A program made the position numbers and the translations under genes. From Rhizoclosmatium globosum (Eukaryota; Chytridiomycota; Chytridiomycetes; Chytridiales; Chytriomycetaceae), in contig MCGO01000374.1 of NCBI GenBank assembly GCA_002104985.1, forward strand, positions 1 to 24,346: 24,346 nt of DNA. Direction: 5' to 3'. Below the pieces are notes generated by a model. That model had not been told where the DNA came from. It saw only the letters and a program-made list of their open reading frames with translations, and did not search any database. Within the stretch, counting starts at the first letter, position 1, and each line of letters begins with the position of its first letter. Below are positions 7,800 through 18,770 of this stretch, one piece after another.

Positions 7800-9147
7800 A
7801 TGACTACCTACGCCAAGAAGCAAGCACTTAAGATCCAGCCGCTCAAGAGAAACTTCTCTCTCGATGCCCTTTACCCAAACTTCAAGGTTGAGCCCCACAT
7901 TGGAACTGAATTTGCTGAAGGGTGAGTGGTATTAGTTACAACAAGCTTGTTACTGACGTGTTTACCTGCCAAGCATCCAAATTCGTGATATTCTCAAAGC
8001 TCCAAACTCAGAGGAACTTATCCTTGACTTCGCCGTCCTTACTTCTGAGCGCAACGTTGTCTTCTTGCGTAACCAAGACATTACCTTTGAAGAACAAAAG
8101 GAGTTTGTTGATCGTCTTGGCAAAGCCACGGGAAAGCCAAAGACATCTGGACTCCACATTCACCCCACTGAAGAGGACGAGGCACACGACATTTCTTCTG
8201 AACGTGGAAAGAAGTTCCGTAATGCGTACGGCGAGGCTGGATCTGAGTTCCAGTCTCGTGGTTGGCACTCTGAGTGAGTATTCTTGTAGGACAATCAAAA
8301 GGTTCTAAAGTTTCATTCTAGCATCACCTTTGAGCCAGTTCCATCTGACTACGCCGCATTGCGTCTTCGATCCGTTCCACCAGAGGGTGGTGACACTCTC
8401 TGGGCCAGTTCTTACGAGATTTATGACCGTCTTTCCCCAGCTTACCAGGAATTCCTCGAGGGACTTACTGCCACTCACCAAGGCACAGGATTCCTCAACC
8501 TTGGAAAGGCAGGTCTCGTTAAAATTCATCCAGGACCTCGTGGAGCTCCAGAGGATGTTGGAACCGACTTGTCCGCCGTTCACCCAGTCGTCCGTACCAA
8601 CCCAGTCACTGGATGGAAGAGCGTCTTTGTGAACCACCCAAGTGGTTTCACTAAGCGTATTAACGAGTTGTCTAAGGACGAGTCCGACCTTGTTCTTAAG
8701 CACATTCACGATTTGACTGTCCAGAACCATGACATTCACGTTCGTTTCAGCTGGAATCTTCATGACGTTGCTGTGTGGGACAACCGGTCCGCTTACCACT
8801 CTGCTACAACTGATTTTGATGCTGACTTGTACCAACGTGTCGGCGAACGCGCTACTTCGCTTGGAGAGCGTCCATACTTGGACCCTAACTCTTCTTCCCG
8901 TCGTCAAGCTCTTGGAATCGCTCCACCTCCAGCTCGTCGTGCTCATTTGGCTGCTTTGGCTGCTGCCGCTGCCAATAATGAGACTGCTGACGCGAAGCCA
9001 AAGGCTGCTCCAGTTACATCTCAGGGCCGTGTGTTCAAAAAGATTACGAAGACTACGTCTGAAACTACTACAGTCACGCGTGGTGCTGATGTTGTCAACA
9101 AGTCCAGCAAGACCACCGTCGTTACGTCGTATGAACCAAAGGAGTAA
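7800..9147 (+). CDS. TauD/TfdA-type 2-oxoglutarate dioxygenase (sulfonate dioxygenase-like)
   Basis: Fe(II)/2-oxoglutarate oxygenase of the TauD family; yeast Jlp1 and bacterial TauD oxidise sulfonates, releasing sulfite as a sulfur source. Exons 7800-7921, 7974-8273 and 8322-9147 give 415 aa. Landmarks are the iron ligands in GWHSD (His139, Asp141; the Asp codon is split by intron 2), a distal His in NRSAYHSA (His300), and Arg317 in VGERATSLGERPYLDP as candidate 2-oxoglutarate binder. The core ends near residue 330. An added tail of about 85 residues is Ala-rich (AHLAALAAAAANN) and then Thr/Ser/Lys-rich (KKITKTTSETTTVTRG), with no known domain; it is unusual for the family. Divergence from a Dal5-type permease and shared E-boxes support organosulfur catabolism. 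The exact substrate (taurine, other sulfonates, or an aryloxyalkanoate) is not determined. Confidence 0.9.
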
Positions 9148-9209
9148 GTGGTGCATATCACCAGCACAAGAAGTGCACAGTGTCAATTATTGTTAGATAA
9201 GATTTTGGG

Positions 9210-9215
9210 AATAAA
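9210..9215 (+). terminator. AATAAA polyadenylation-like signal
   Basis: Lies 63 nt after the dioxygenase stop codon, within the 119-bp convergent gap before the stop of the Sec2-like gene. Hexamer match and position only. Confidence 0.35.
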
Positions 9216-9266
9216 GTGTTTGTGATATAGTTTGCATTTTCTCCTACTTTACTCCAACAAGAAACT

Positions 9267-11834
9267 CTAATGAATAATGGTGGCAATCTTTTCCCATTCG
9301 CCTACACCAGCAGCCCGATCAGCACTCACCATCACCCCTTCGTCAAACAACGCACAATTCCCAATCCTCGCCGCACCCATTCTCCGCTTCAGCCACAACG
9401 CGTGCCGCAACATCCCCAACATCGTAACACCCTGCTTCCCAGGTCCGATCACACCTTGCCGCAAATGCGCCATATACGCGTAAAAATCAATCACAGCAAC
9501 AACCTTATCCCGACAAAACAAACAAACCGGAAACGAATCCGCGGGGAACTTATCCGTCAACCGGATCTTTGCATCACAATCCCTCTGATTCAAACACGCT
9601 GCGCATTTCGCCCTGTTTGCGTGGCCCTGTCCCTGAGACTGCGTCGGCGACGGCGGCGGTTCTTGTGTCGACGGGTGCTCGGATATGCAATATACTTCCA
9701 CAAGGCCCTTGATTAGGCTATCGAGGATCCGTTTTTTGTGCTGTGTGAGTCCGTTTGAGAGTGTGATTGTTTTGGGGAGTTTTGTGGAAACAAGGGTTCC
9801 ACCGGGGCCGAGGGTGTGGATGGGGTAGTTTTGGAAGAGGCAGGGCTCGACGTCTTCGAGGAGGGCGCGTTTCATGAAGAGGGTTTCGAGGGCGACAGAG
9901 AGGGGGGATGGGGAGGGGTTTGTGGGGGATACAATTGTGGAGAGGGTTGCTCGAATGTGGTCTTGAAATTCTGTGAGTAGTAGACCGTCGATGGGGATTG
10001 TAGAGGATTTGGGGGGGAAGAGGGGGGTTGAGGCATACAAGGAGTGTGGGGATGTGTTTGGCTTAGGGAATAGGTTATTTGTTGGAGATGAGACTGAGCC
10101 TGAGGTTGGAGACGAAAGGTTTGTAATAGAGCCAGGTAGTGATCGATCACGGTCGTGATTTATAGACAGGACTGACGATCGTAACTTGGCAGCCTCCAAG
10201 GCCCTTAAATTCCTGTTCAGTTCCTTCAACTCTTCCTCTCTGACTTCACATCTCCTCACAAGCTCTTTGAGCTCTCCTTTCAAGTCCCGATTTGAGTTCT
10301 CCAGCTCATCTCTCATTCTCGCCTCATCAATCACCATCTTGTTGGCCTGATCGAACAGTTGCGACGTAAGTTCCTCAAGCTCTTGGTCTAGAATATCTTT
10401 TGCAAGTTGGTTTCTGTCGCGGATCGCGCGTTCTTCTTCAAGTTGATTCGCAAGTGTACGGATATCACCTCGAAGTGTATCCATTGTGTCCTTATACTGA
10501 TCAAGCTGAAGCATATACTCTCGACACTTGTGACACTTTTGACCAGCAGGTAACGTGGTTTGTTGTGGGGATGGATTCGTGACTGGAGGTGTGGTTGTTG
10601 AGACATTTGGTGAGACATTATTGCTTCCACCAGCTTTCTTTGAACTTATGTCTCCATCGTCTGCATTCCCGTCATCAATGGGGCTTATGATAGTTGCAGC
10701 ACGAAACAGCGCCGAGTTTGTAATTTGGTTGCTTTGGCGACGCTCTGGGCTGTTGATACGTGCGTAAGCCAAAGCTCGCGACTTTGCAACCGCGCTAGAC
10801 ACGTTTTGTGGCTGATTCGGCTGATTCGTGGAAGTTCGGGAGTGACCTGAAGTCGATGCAACAGGCAAGAGGTTCTCAGGGCTTAATCCATTTTTAATAG
10901 GCGGCGTGCTACCATTCGAGTCTAAACTATTCTTCAACTTCTCCAACGCTTCATCTAAAGGCTTGATATTGAGCAACTGAAGAGGGTCGCTCAAGAGTGG
11001 TGCCGCTGCAGCTGGGATCTGGGTGAGAATGACATCATCCTTTTCCATCGAATTTATGGACGCCTGTGCGTTTTTGAGGTAGTTGAGGGAAAGTCTCATG
11101 CATTCCATGCAATGAATCTCCAAATTTGTTGCACCGCCGATTTTTGGGACTGTGGGGGAAGGTGGTGCAGCGATTTGAGGGATTAAAGAAGCGCTATCAG
11201 TAACGATAGCCAAAGAGGATGCCGAGTTTGATGCGTGCGGTTTTACTGGGGACGGTGGAGGAGCCGCGGGAACGGCTGAGGGGTTTCGTGATCGCGATGG
11301 TTGTGTGTTTGGTGTTCCGCCAGATTGTTGAGGAGTCGTGTTCAAAGTGTTTCCCTGGCTTCCACTAAGATACGACGGTCCAGCAGCATATACTTGATTT
11401 GCAGCGTTCAGAGCTCCTTGGATCGCGTTCACAACCATCACGTTGTTGCTTTCCGATGTTTTCTGGTTCAACCACGTTTCATAGGCGTCCATAGGTTTTG
11501 TTAGGAATAATATGGCCTCCTTGAGAGAAAACTCGTATCGGTTGAGTTTGATTCTCATTTTATCAATGATCAAGTTCTTTTTGAGCAGATCTTGGGACAG
11601 ATTTGCCTTTTCTCGAGAGACTTTCTCGAGAGCAGCCTGGTTTTTTACGGTATCGTGTTATTGTGAGAGAAGAGGGTAGGAGAGAAGTTTGAATACTTTG
11701 TGTGTAGCCTCAAGATCGGATATTCTCTTTTCTAGCAAAGCGATCGTTTCCTCACCCGAAGTATCATCTTGCATATTCGATAAAATCGGAGTGCTGCTTG
11801 AGATCAAAGCAGATTGGCCAGTCGTGTCCTCCAT
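9267..11834 (-). CDS. SEC2: Sec2/Rabin8-like Rab guanine-nucleotide exchange factor
   Basis: Activates the exocytic Rab (Sec4/Rab8 type) on secretory vesicles. Exons 11834-11697 and 11636-9267 (60-nt intron) encode 835 aa. The N-terminus starts a coiled coil (ALLEKRISDLEATHK). A long Ser/Pro/Asn-rich linker follows. A second coiled coil at about 410-530 carries the GEF signature: LDQELEELTSQLFDQANKMV closely matches the Sec2/Rabin8 pattern ELEELTASLFEEANKMV. A further low-complexity linker leads to a conserved C-terminal region (about 720-815) with two Cys pairs (CAACLNQRDC and CLFCRDKVVAVIDFYAYMAH), which resembles the C-terminus of Rabin8/GRAB rather than that of baker's-yeast Sec2. So the architecture is closer to the animal-type protein. 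It is head-to-head with the copper-fist gene (60 bp) and convergent with the dioxygenase gene. Confidence 0.9.
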
Positions 11835-11894
11835 TATTGGTCAGTAAAGGAATGAGAGATTTTCGCAACCCGAAACAGCAACTTCAACACCGTT
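11835..11894. promoter_or_regulatory. 60-bp bidirectional promoter
   Basis: Separates the ATGs of the Sec2-like GEF (minus) and the copper-fist regulator (plus). No TATA box or copper-response element is recognisable. Confidence 0.4.
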
Positions 11895-13469
11895 ATGCTT
11901 GTCTGGATCACTGAGACGCCGCTGCCCGGACTCGGCACGACCAACTTCACATGCGAGGCCTGTCTCAAGGGCCACCGAAGCAACTCGTGTGCGCACTGGA
12001 CACGCAAGTTGGTTGAAGTCAAGGGCAAAGGCCGGTGCGTTGCCCCTTTCGTTCCACCTGAGTTAACCCTAACCCTATCCCTTTCTTTCTCTCTTTCTTT
12101 CTTTCGTTTGCTAGGCCGGTCTCTCAGTGTTCTCACTGTCGAATCCGGCGATCGGGCTCCGTGGGCGCCTCTGAGGCCACACAATCGAATGACTCCGCCG
12201 CGCCAGTTCCAGCAAAGAAACCCGCCCGCTCAGGCCATTCGCATCACAAGTGCATGTGTGGCTTGCAGGTGCTTGCGGCAACAAAGCGCATCATCGAAGG
12301 TACGTGTTTACTAATATCAAATCACAACTAATCATGATATTGTTGGGGGCGAAAATAGCTCGTTTCTACACAGCTTCACTGAATCCTGCGGAAAAGGGTC
12401 AGCTTGTTACTCTCAACTTTACCTGCACGGATCATGCCGCATTGCAAAAGGCGTTGGAATCGGTTCGAATGTCATCCTTGTCCATTGTTCAGCCAGGAAA
12501 AGCTCCCAAAACTACGGCCATTTATGCTGAGAAAGTGGGCGTCGTTACTCAGGCCGATTCTGCAGTCTCTCCTGTTTCTTCTCCCTCCATATCAACGCTT
12601 GATTCATCACCACCCCCTGAGTCCGCATCGAAAAAGGCAGCAGTATCCATGGATGCATTAAGTATATTGTTTGATTCTCTCCAAGTATCATTACCTCCAC
12701 CCGATGAAGCTTCAGTCATTATCAGTAAGCATCTTTCCGATTTCCTTAAGGAAACAATCGACGCTAACTTCATGTCCCTATAAAAGATAACCCATGTCAA
12801 TGTGCATTCGGTGGTTCCTGCATCTGTGGAGACCTCAGTCTCAAAAAGAGTAAAGTCAAACCAACGAAAGTGAGCCCTGCGCCTTCAAATAATGGGGCAA
12901 CACCAATCAAAATTCTACCTGCGCCACCTGCTTCCACAATAGCTCCTTTACCAGTATATACCCTCCCCCCAACGGTTCCACTATCTTCAAATGGCATTTC
13001 ACTGCCTTCCTTTTCTTCTATTCAACAGCAGCCTTCAATACCACATGGGTACATGCAGCCATCAGCTCAATATCCTACTATTCATAGTCAATACATTCAA
13101 CCAACTCCCAAGAAATCATGTTGCGGAGGAGGCGGAGGAGGAGAAAGGCCTGTGGAGCCAACAACAGTAGCGCGGCAAGTGATTGCACCCACCATAGCAA
13201 ATTTGACGAATGCCGACGATGATTCATTGATGGTGACTGCGTTGCTGGGATTAAAGCAATCCGGTAGTGGGAGTAGTAGTGTTGGGGGAGAAGAGATGGA
13301 TATGGAATACGACGAAGAGGAGTATGAAAGTGGGTCTGGGTTTGGATGTGGATGTGGATGCAGTTGTGGATCTGAAGTTGTTGCGTCTAGTGGGGGTGGC
13401 TGCTGTTCAAGCAAAGTAGATGTTTTTGAGGAACAATCAGCAGGAGGGTGTTGCTGTTCTGGAAAGTAA
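11895..13469 (+). CDS. Copper-fist transcription factor (Ace1/Cuf1/Mac1 family)
   Basis: Nuclear copper-sensing regulator of copper/iron homeostasis genes. Exons 11895-12034, 12115-12299, 12359-12724 and 12787-13469 give 457 aa. The N-terminal copper fist reads FTCEACLKGHRSNSCAHW, then LVEVKGKGRP (Arg codon split by intron 1) and VSQCSHCR. This supplies the zinc-binding C-x2-C...C-x-H set and the KGRP minor-groove motif. The extra turn before it (ITETPLPGLG) is longer than in yeast proteins. Cys-rich clusters follow: CMCGLQ, NPCQCAFGGSCICGDLSL (created by splicing intron 3) and a C-terminal series with CC-Gly6, CGCGCSCGSE and GGCCCSG. These would bind Cu(I) in clusters and make it either a Cu-activated (Ace1-like) or Cu-inhibited (Mac1/Cuf1-like) factor; which one cannot be told. 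An acidic patch (EEMDMEYDEEEYE) could be an activation region. Confidence 0.9.
12063..12076. repeat. Telomere-like (CCCTAA)2 inside intron
   Basis: TTAACCCTAACCCT lies in intron 1 of the copper-fist gene, next to a CTTT-rich tract. Two units only; probably chance or a pyrimidine-tract variant, although it matches the TTAGGG telomere unit common in fungi. Confidence 0.4.
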
Positions 13470-13600
13470 TAGTAGAACTCATCATTAAAGCAATGTATTT
13501 GATAGTTTAATTTGAGGCGTCTTTTGTCAGAGTCGTGTCTCGACTGACTAGTTCAATTGATATTGGCGAAGGGTGGAGACAAACTCATTTCCACAAACGA

Positions 13601-13632
13601 CACCACCACCACCACCACCAACCAACCAACCA
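13601..13632. repeat. CAC trinucleotide / ACCA microsatellite in 5' leader
   Basis: About seven CAC/ACC units followed by ACCA units, ending at the cyclase ATG (13634). It would encode poly-His if translation began upstream, but no in-frame ATG precedes it, so it is taken as 5' untranslated. Confidence 0.6.
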
Positions 13633-13633
13633 A

Positions 13634-16131
13634 ATGGACCAACGACACTCACGCGAAGACACGCACTCACACGGACGTCACACACCGCGCGACCAGTTCC
13701 ACGGACAAGGCCAGGGACAGTTTGGCTATTCAAACGGAAGTGGGTACTTGAGCAGCAACAACAAGAACCCGCGACGACCCTCGGCCACGTCGTCAAACGG
13801 CGCCTTCTCCGAACTCGACACGGCTCCCTTCAGCCACCAACACCCGGCCCCGGTCACTCAGTCCGCCGCTCAGAAACACCAGTCAAAGATCGTGCTACAC
13901 ATGACCCCACGAAGGTGCGTGCTCTCTTGCTCTCTCTTACTGTGCCCTATTAAAACTATCTTGTAAACTACAATCGTAGGTCCTCGGTCACTCGCTCAGG
14001 CGACAGTAACAAACTAGACATCCAGCCTGCTCAGTTCTTCAACTACACCAGTTTCGGTGGAAAGAACCACTTCCCACTCATCAGAGACGAGACTTCTATA
14101 GGAAGAAACACAAATAACCACATTGTCCTCGCTGACCCTAAAATATCGAAATACCACGCGATCGTGAAGAGGGTGATGGTTGATGGGTAATGTCTCCCTT
14201 TCCTTGGCCATTGTTTCCCACATTCACTCACTCACCAACTAATTCTCTCTCCTCATATACAAAAACTGTATTCTTTAAATAGTGAAAAGACTGCATACTA
14301 CATCAAAGACAAGAACTCTTCTAATGGAGTCCGTGTGAACAGCATCAACATCATCCCCGATACATTGCACCGTCTTCACGATGGCGACAAAGTCTCTATC
14401 GGTGTCATTCTTCTTACCTTTGTCGACGAGCATCCAACCGGTGTACCCACTCCAGCAATGAGCTCATGGAACGACTCGATATCAAATTCTCTTAACCGCG
14501 CTTCCCGTCACCAGTCCATGTACCTCACAAAAGAGGACGAGGAAAAAGTCAAACTCGTTACGATTCTGCCCAGTGAATCCAAGTACGAGGAAACTGTGAC
14601 AATCAGTGCAGAAATTGAAGATGAAGATATCGATTTCAGGCCGCTTGGCGAAGTCAAGGACTCTTCTACACTCAAAGAAGACTATGAGAAATTGCGATTA
14701 GCCTATGAACTATCGAAAATCTCACTTACAAATGACATTACGCCTTTGCTTGCGAAATCGCTTGATTTGATGTTTGAAATCTTGCCTGTGGATCGTGGCG
14801 TTGTGCTTCTTGTTGATGAAACGACGGGAAACCTTGTCACGCACTACGTTAAGCTCCGTGAAGGCAGTGCAAGCGAAGGCAAAGAGATTCTCTTGAGTAG
14901 TACGATTCTGCGTCGTGTCTTTGATACAAGGATATCCGTCATTTCAAGAGACGCAACCGAAGACCCACAACTCGGAATGGCAGCCAGTGTAAAACATGGA
15001 CAAATCCGAAGTGTCATTTGTGTTCCTCTCATTGCACACGCTCAGGTAACAAACTGTCACCTGTCTTTCCTCCCCCCCTCTCCACACACAAAACTAACTC
15101 TAAAAATCCAAAAGGTCCACGGAATCCTCCACCTTGACTCCCGCGACCGCCTCAACAGCTCCTTCTCCAAAAAGGACCTCTCCCTCGTAAAAGCAATCTC
15201 AAACCAAACAGCCATGGCGATTGAAAACATGATTCTCATGCGCGAAGTCGAAACCAAAGCGCGTATCACTGAACAGCTGTCGCGGTTCTTGCCTCCCCAT
15301 GTTGTCGACAAGATGGCGGAGCGCGGGAATATCATCCAGCGGAGCGGGAGGGAGATGGTGGGGACGGTTATGTTTGTGGATATTCGTGGGTTTACGAATT
15401 TGAGCGAGAGTATTGGGCCCGCGGAGGTTGTGAATATCTTGAATGACTATTTTGAACGAGTTGAGTTTGTTTGTTTGTTTTTTTCTTACCCCCCGCCGCC
15501 AGATTTTTTTCCTCATTTATAGTTGTCGCTTACCGTTGTTTTTCTCACAATCCCAGCTGGTCCGCGTCGTATTCAAATACGAAGGCGTTGTGGACAAATA
15601 CATTGGAGACGCACTGATGGCTGTCTTTGGAACTCTCGATGAAGAAGTCGATTCAGAATACCGAAGTGTCGCAACAGCCATGGAATGGCTGGAAACTATC
15701 CGAGACATGAACGAGATTCGTGAACGACAGGGAAAGAAACCCATTCGTATTGGGGTTGGTGTGAACACTGGTAAGGAAAAAACCAATTACAGTATCTGTT
15801 TTTTACAAACAGCTGATAATCCAAACAAAAGGAAACCTGCTGGCCGGGTTCATTGGAAGTGCACAACGACTGGAATACACTTGTATTGGAGATACAGTCA
15901 ACACGTCGTCACGTATCTCGGATATGGCAACAAACGACCAGGTTTTGATTTCTGAGTCGACTTATGAACGTGTGAAGCAGTGGGTGCGGGTGGAGCCATT
16001 TGGACCTAGAATGTTCAAGGGGAAAAAGAAGGAGGTTTGTTGTTTTTCGTTCATTTCAACTTTCATTTTGACTTAATCTGATTTCTTCGCAGGTCATGAT
16101 TTACCAAGTGTTGAGCATCGACAAGAAGTAA
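13634..16131 (+). CDS. FHA-GAF-class III adenylyl cyclase
   Basis: Soluble nucleotidyl cyclase making cAMP (predicted). Seven exons (13634-13914, 13980-14186, 14283-15045, 15115-15459, 15557-15770, 15832-16034, 16093-16131) give 683 aa. A disordered Gln/His/Gly-rich N-tail is followed by an FHA domain (about 113-215: TSIGRNTNNHIVL, KISKYHAIV, DKNSSNGVRVN), a GAF domain (about 296-465) and the cyclase domain (about 498-683). Catalytic residues are Asp506 (FVDIRGFT) and Asp550 (YIGDALMAVFG) for metal, Asn627 and Arg631 (DTVNTSSR) for the transition state, and Lys546 with Thr620 (EYTCIGD) as the base-selecting pair of adenylyl-type enzymes. All are present, so one chain can form an active homodimer. 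No LRR, Ras-association or membrane segment is present, unlike fungal Cyr1. The intron 15460-15556 has an atypical donor (GTTGAG), chosen because it restores YFERLVRVVF. The FHA domain implies control by a phospho-Thr partner and the GAF domain a small ligand. Confidence 0.93.
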
Positions 16132-16379
16132 AAATGTGCATGTGCATTTCTGGTGTTTAATTTTCGTGTCTTTTCCATTTTGGTACATAAACGTTTGATT
16201 CAAAACTAGCTACTACACAAGCGCTTGTATTTATTCAAAAAAACAACGAAAAGACAGCACTTAAACAATAGAAAGGAAACAAAAATCGAATACTTTAAAA
16301 GGCATTTACACAGCAACAGAAAAAAGTGGGGGGCAAAATCACAGGAAAATCAATAAGAAAACAAAAACAAAAACAATAA

Positions 16380-18770
16380 TCAGTCCAAATCCAAATCCAT
16401 TTGAACACCTCCATTCTCCGTCTTCAACCCTTGCATTTGCACTTCAGAAGGCAGTCGAGGTGGAAGCGGCATAGTTCCATCCCCAACAGGAGACGTAACC
16501 CCACTTCCACCAATCCGAAGTCCCTCCATACTCGGCAACGAAATATCATCGTCCACTGTTCGTCCCAACACCATCTCCGCGCCAATAACGGTTTGTGAAA
16601 ACACGTTCATGACGTTTTTGAGCATGGCGGAGGATTCGGCGGCCAGTGTGAGGACACGTTGGGCTTCTGTTGGGAGTGGAGAGTCTGGGCGTGGGTCATG
16701 GGGCTGATGTTGTTGTTGTTGTTGTTGGGATTCAATGGATGTGGGTTGTTGGGCAGAAGCTGCTGATGGGGAAGCATCTGTTGTAGAGGTTGGTTGTGTG
16801 GGAGCATTTGGGGGTGTGCTAAGTCCAGGGGTATTTAGGTCGTTTGCGAGGGAGGTCCATCGGGAGGGGAGGCGAAGAATGAATTCACGGACTCGGCGAC
16901 GGGCTGGAGGTGGGAGACGGGAGGAGGCGTGTTTCACGAGCATTTCAACCACTACTTTAAGTGTTCGTACTACTTCTGCTGTTACACTTGAGATAGCCGT
17001 GTTCAAGTCAGCGGAATTGTGTGGTTCAGGGGTGATGCGAGGTGTTGTTGGGTCATCGTTTGCTGCAGCTGCTGTCAGTGACTGCAGACGGAAGTTGGCG
17101 AGATAGTTGGCAAGATATCGTCGAAGAATTTCAACTTGGTTTTCAATGTTTTTAGCAGCTTCCTGTTGGTTTGTGATTGTTTAGAGTACATAAGAAAACC
17201 CTGATAAAACAAACCTGAAGCAGTTTGTGACACCATTTCAACGCCCTTACAGCATCTTCACTGATGACCATAGCACCAACTTGCGCTTGAACACCTTGCA
17301 CCATAGACCCCCACACACCTCGAGGTTTACGATCAATTTTAGGTGCGGTTGAAACATTTCCGTCCTCTCCGACTGCCGCGGCATCTCCGTTCGCCTGTTG
17401 CTGTGCTGAAAAATAGTCTTGGTTTGGAGCAGAACCAACAGACTCATAGCCCATAGTGGAGAGAGAGCTCGTTGAAGAAATACTTGATGCCACACTGTCT
17501 GAACGGTGTCGACGGAAAGGAAGATAGAAATCCGCGGCAGCAGAAGTTTGGTGTAAGGAAGGGTTTTGTTGGAAAAGAGGTTGTGGGTGAGAAGGATCCA
17601 TAGCCTCAGATTTTGATTCATCAAAGTGTTGTCGGGAGTCGTAGAAGGCGGATGCACTGTCTCCTTGGTATCCACTTCTGATTGAGCCATCTGTTTGAGA
17701 ATTTGTGCGATCATCCCCAGAAGTGCCAACACTGTATGATCCAGTTGTTGGGTTGGAAGTGTCTGATCGAGCATCATCCATAGGATCTGCAGAGGAAGAG
17801 TTCACGACCGCTAAGGAAGCAGGAGTTGGGGTAGGAGTAGCGTTTCCAATGACACCCGGAAAGTTGCGCTCGAGCTGGATCATTTTTTAGTACGAATTAG
17901 GGTTTCACATGAGTTTGGGAACAGAGATTGCGGTGTAGTCGTTAATGAAACAAACAGGCAATTTACCTTATCAAGTTGTTCACATGCGAAGCGATCAAGA
18001 GGGGCTAAGGCAGGTTCCAGGGTGTTGAAGACAGCTTTCGTGTTACTTTCGATTGTCTCGGCAGAATACTGTCACAATAGTCAGAATCTGAAGATAATGT
18101 GATCGGAAATATGTACCTTGATGGCAGATGATACATTCTTTGTTGCTTCGTAGGCAGATGAGACTGCGGAGAAACTTGAGTGAATAAAGGGGAGGGCCGA
18201 GACTCTCTCCAAAAAGTGATTCGAGTAAGACTGATTCTGCTGTTGAATCGATTGAGAGGCTTGTTGCGGAGGAATCGTAGATGGAGCTAATTGGGATAAG
18301 ATCCGTTTGGGGTCAGACAAGCACCGGGCACATGGGCCCCCCCTCACCCACTCACCTGAAGCTGAAGCCAGAGCACCAAGGGCCTCCGCAGCCAACTGTT
18401 CCGCCGGCGACAACGCCATCGACGATGCAAGACCAAGGTTCGCAGACGAGGCCGATCGCCGCTTTCCAAAGTCAGCGGCTTCGTCTGAATCGGTGGTTGT
18501 GTTCGAGTCCCGGGATCGTTTGAGCGACAGTGGCTGCTGCGTCTGCGTCTGCGGCTGTGGCTGTGGCTGAGTGTGGGATGGCGGGTGACTAAGCGTGTGA
18601 CTAAGCGGCGGCGGCGACGGACCGACGGCGGCGTTGTAGAGCGATGTCAGCTGCGACAGCGATGCCGCAAAGGCCGGCGCAGAACTCAGAGGCACTCGCG
18701 CATTCGACGGTGCCGCGAACGAGAAGTACGATGCATCGTCTGTGTCGGTTGCGGTGGTGCTGCCTTGCAT
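16380..18770 (-). CDS. OPI1: Opi1-like transcriptional regulator of phospholipid synthesis
   Basis: Opi1 represses inositol/phospholipid genes when phosphatidic acid at the ER falls. Exons 18770-18356, 18286-18117, 18068-17967, 17874-17215 and 17162-16380 give 709 aa. The conserved Opi1 core is spread over three exons: HFLERVSALPFIHSSFSAV (about 162-180), YSAETIESNTKAVFNTL (196 on) and DRFACEQLDKLERNFPG. The C-terminal Opi1 motif is SRLPPPARRRVREFILRLPS (about 530-549). Basic patches KRSR (84-87) and KRR (103-105) form a bipartite NLS; in yeast Opi1 such a basic region also binds phosphatidic acid. Gln-, Ser- and Pro-rich linkers separate the blocks. Intron 1 (18355-18287) is 69 nt without stops, so its removal rests on a strong GTGAGT donor and CTGAC branch. 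It converges with the cyclase gene (248 bp between stops; nothing seen there beyond A-rich 3' sequence). Confidence 0.9.

Noticed and set aside
8305..9186. Open reading frame of 293 codons on the minus strand
   Set aside because: It lies exactly antisense to the last exon of the dioxygenase, whose sense frame has clear family motifs; the antisense protein has no recognisable feature.
9270..9716. Plus-strand ORF of 148 codons, Arg/His/Pro-rich
   Set aside because: Antisense shadow of the conserved Cys-pair region of the Sec2-like gene.
12063..12076. Interstitial telomere as evidence of a chromosome end or fusion
   Set aside because: Only two units, inside an intron of an intact gene and next to a pyrimidine tract.
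13535..13633. In-frame upstream extension of the cyclase giving a poly-His stretch
   Set aside because: It begins with GTG and contains no ATG; the first in-frame ATG is at 13634, so the His run is more likely 5' leader.
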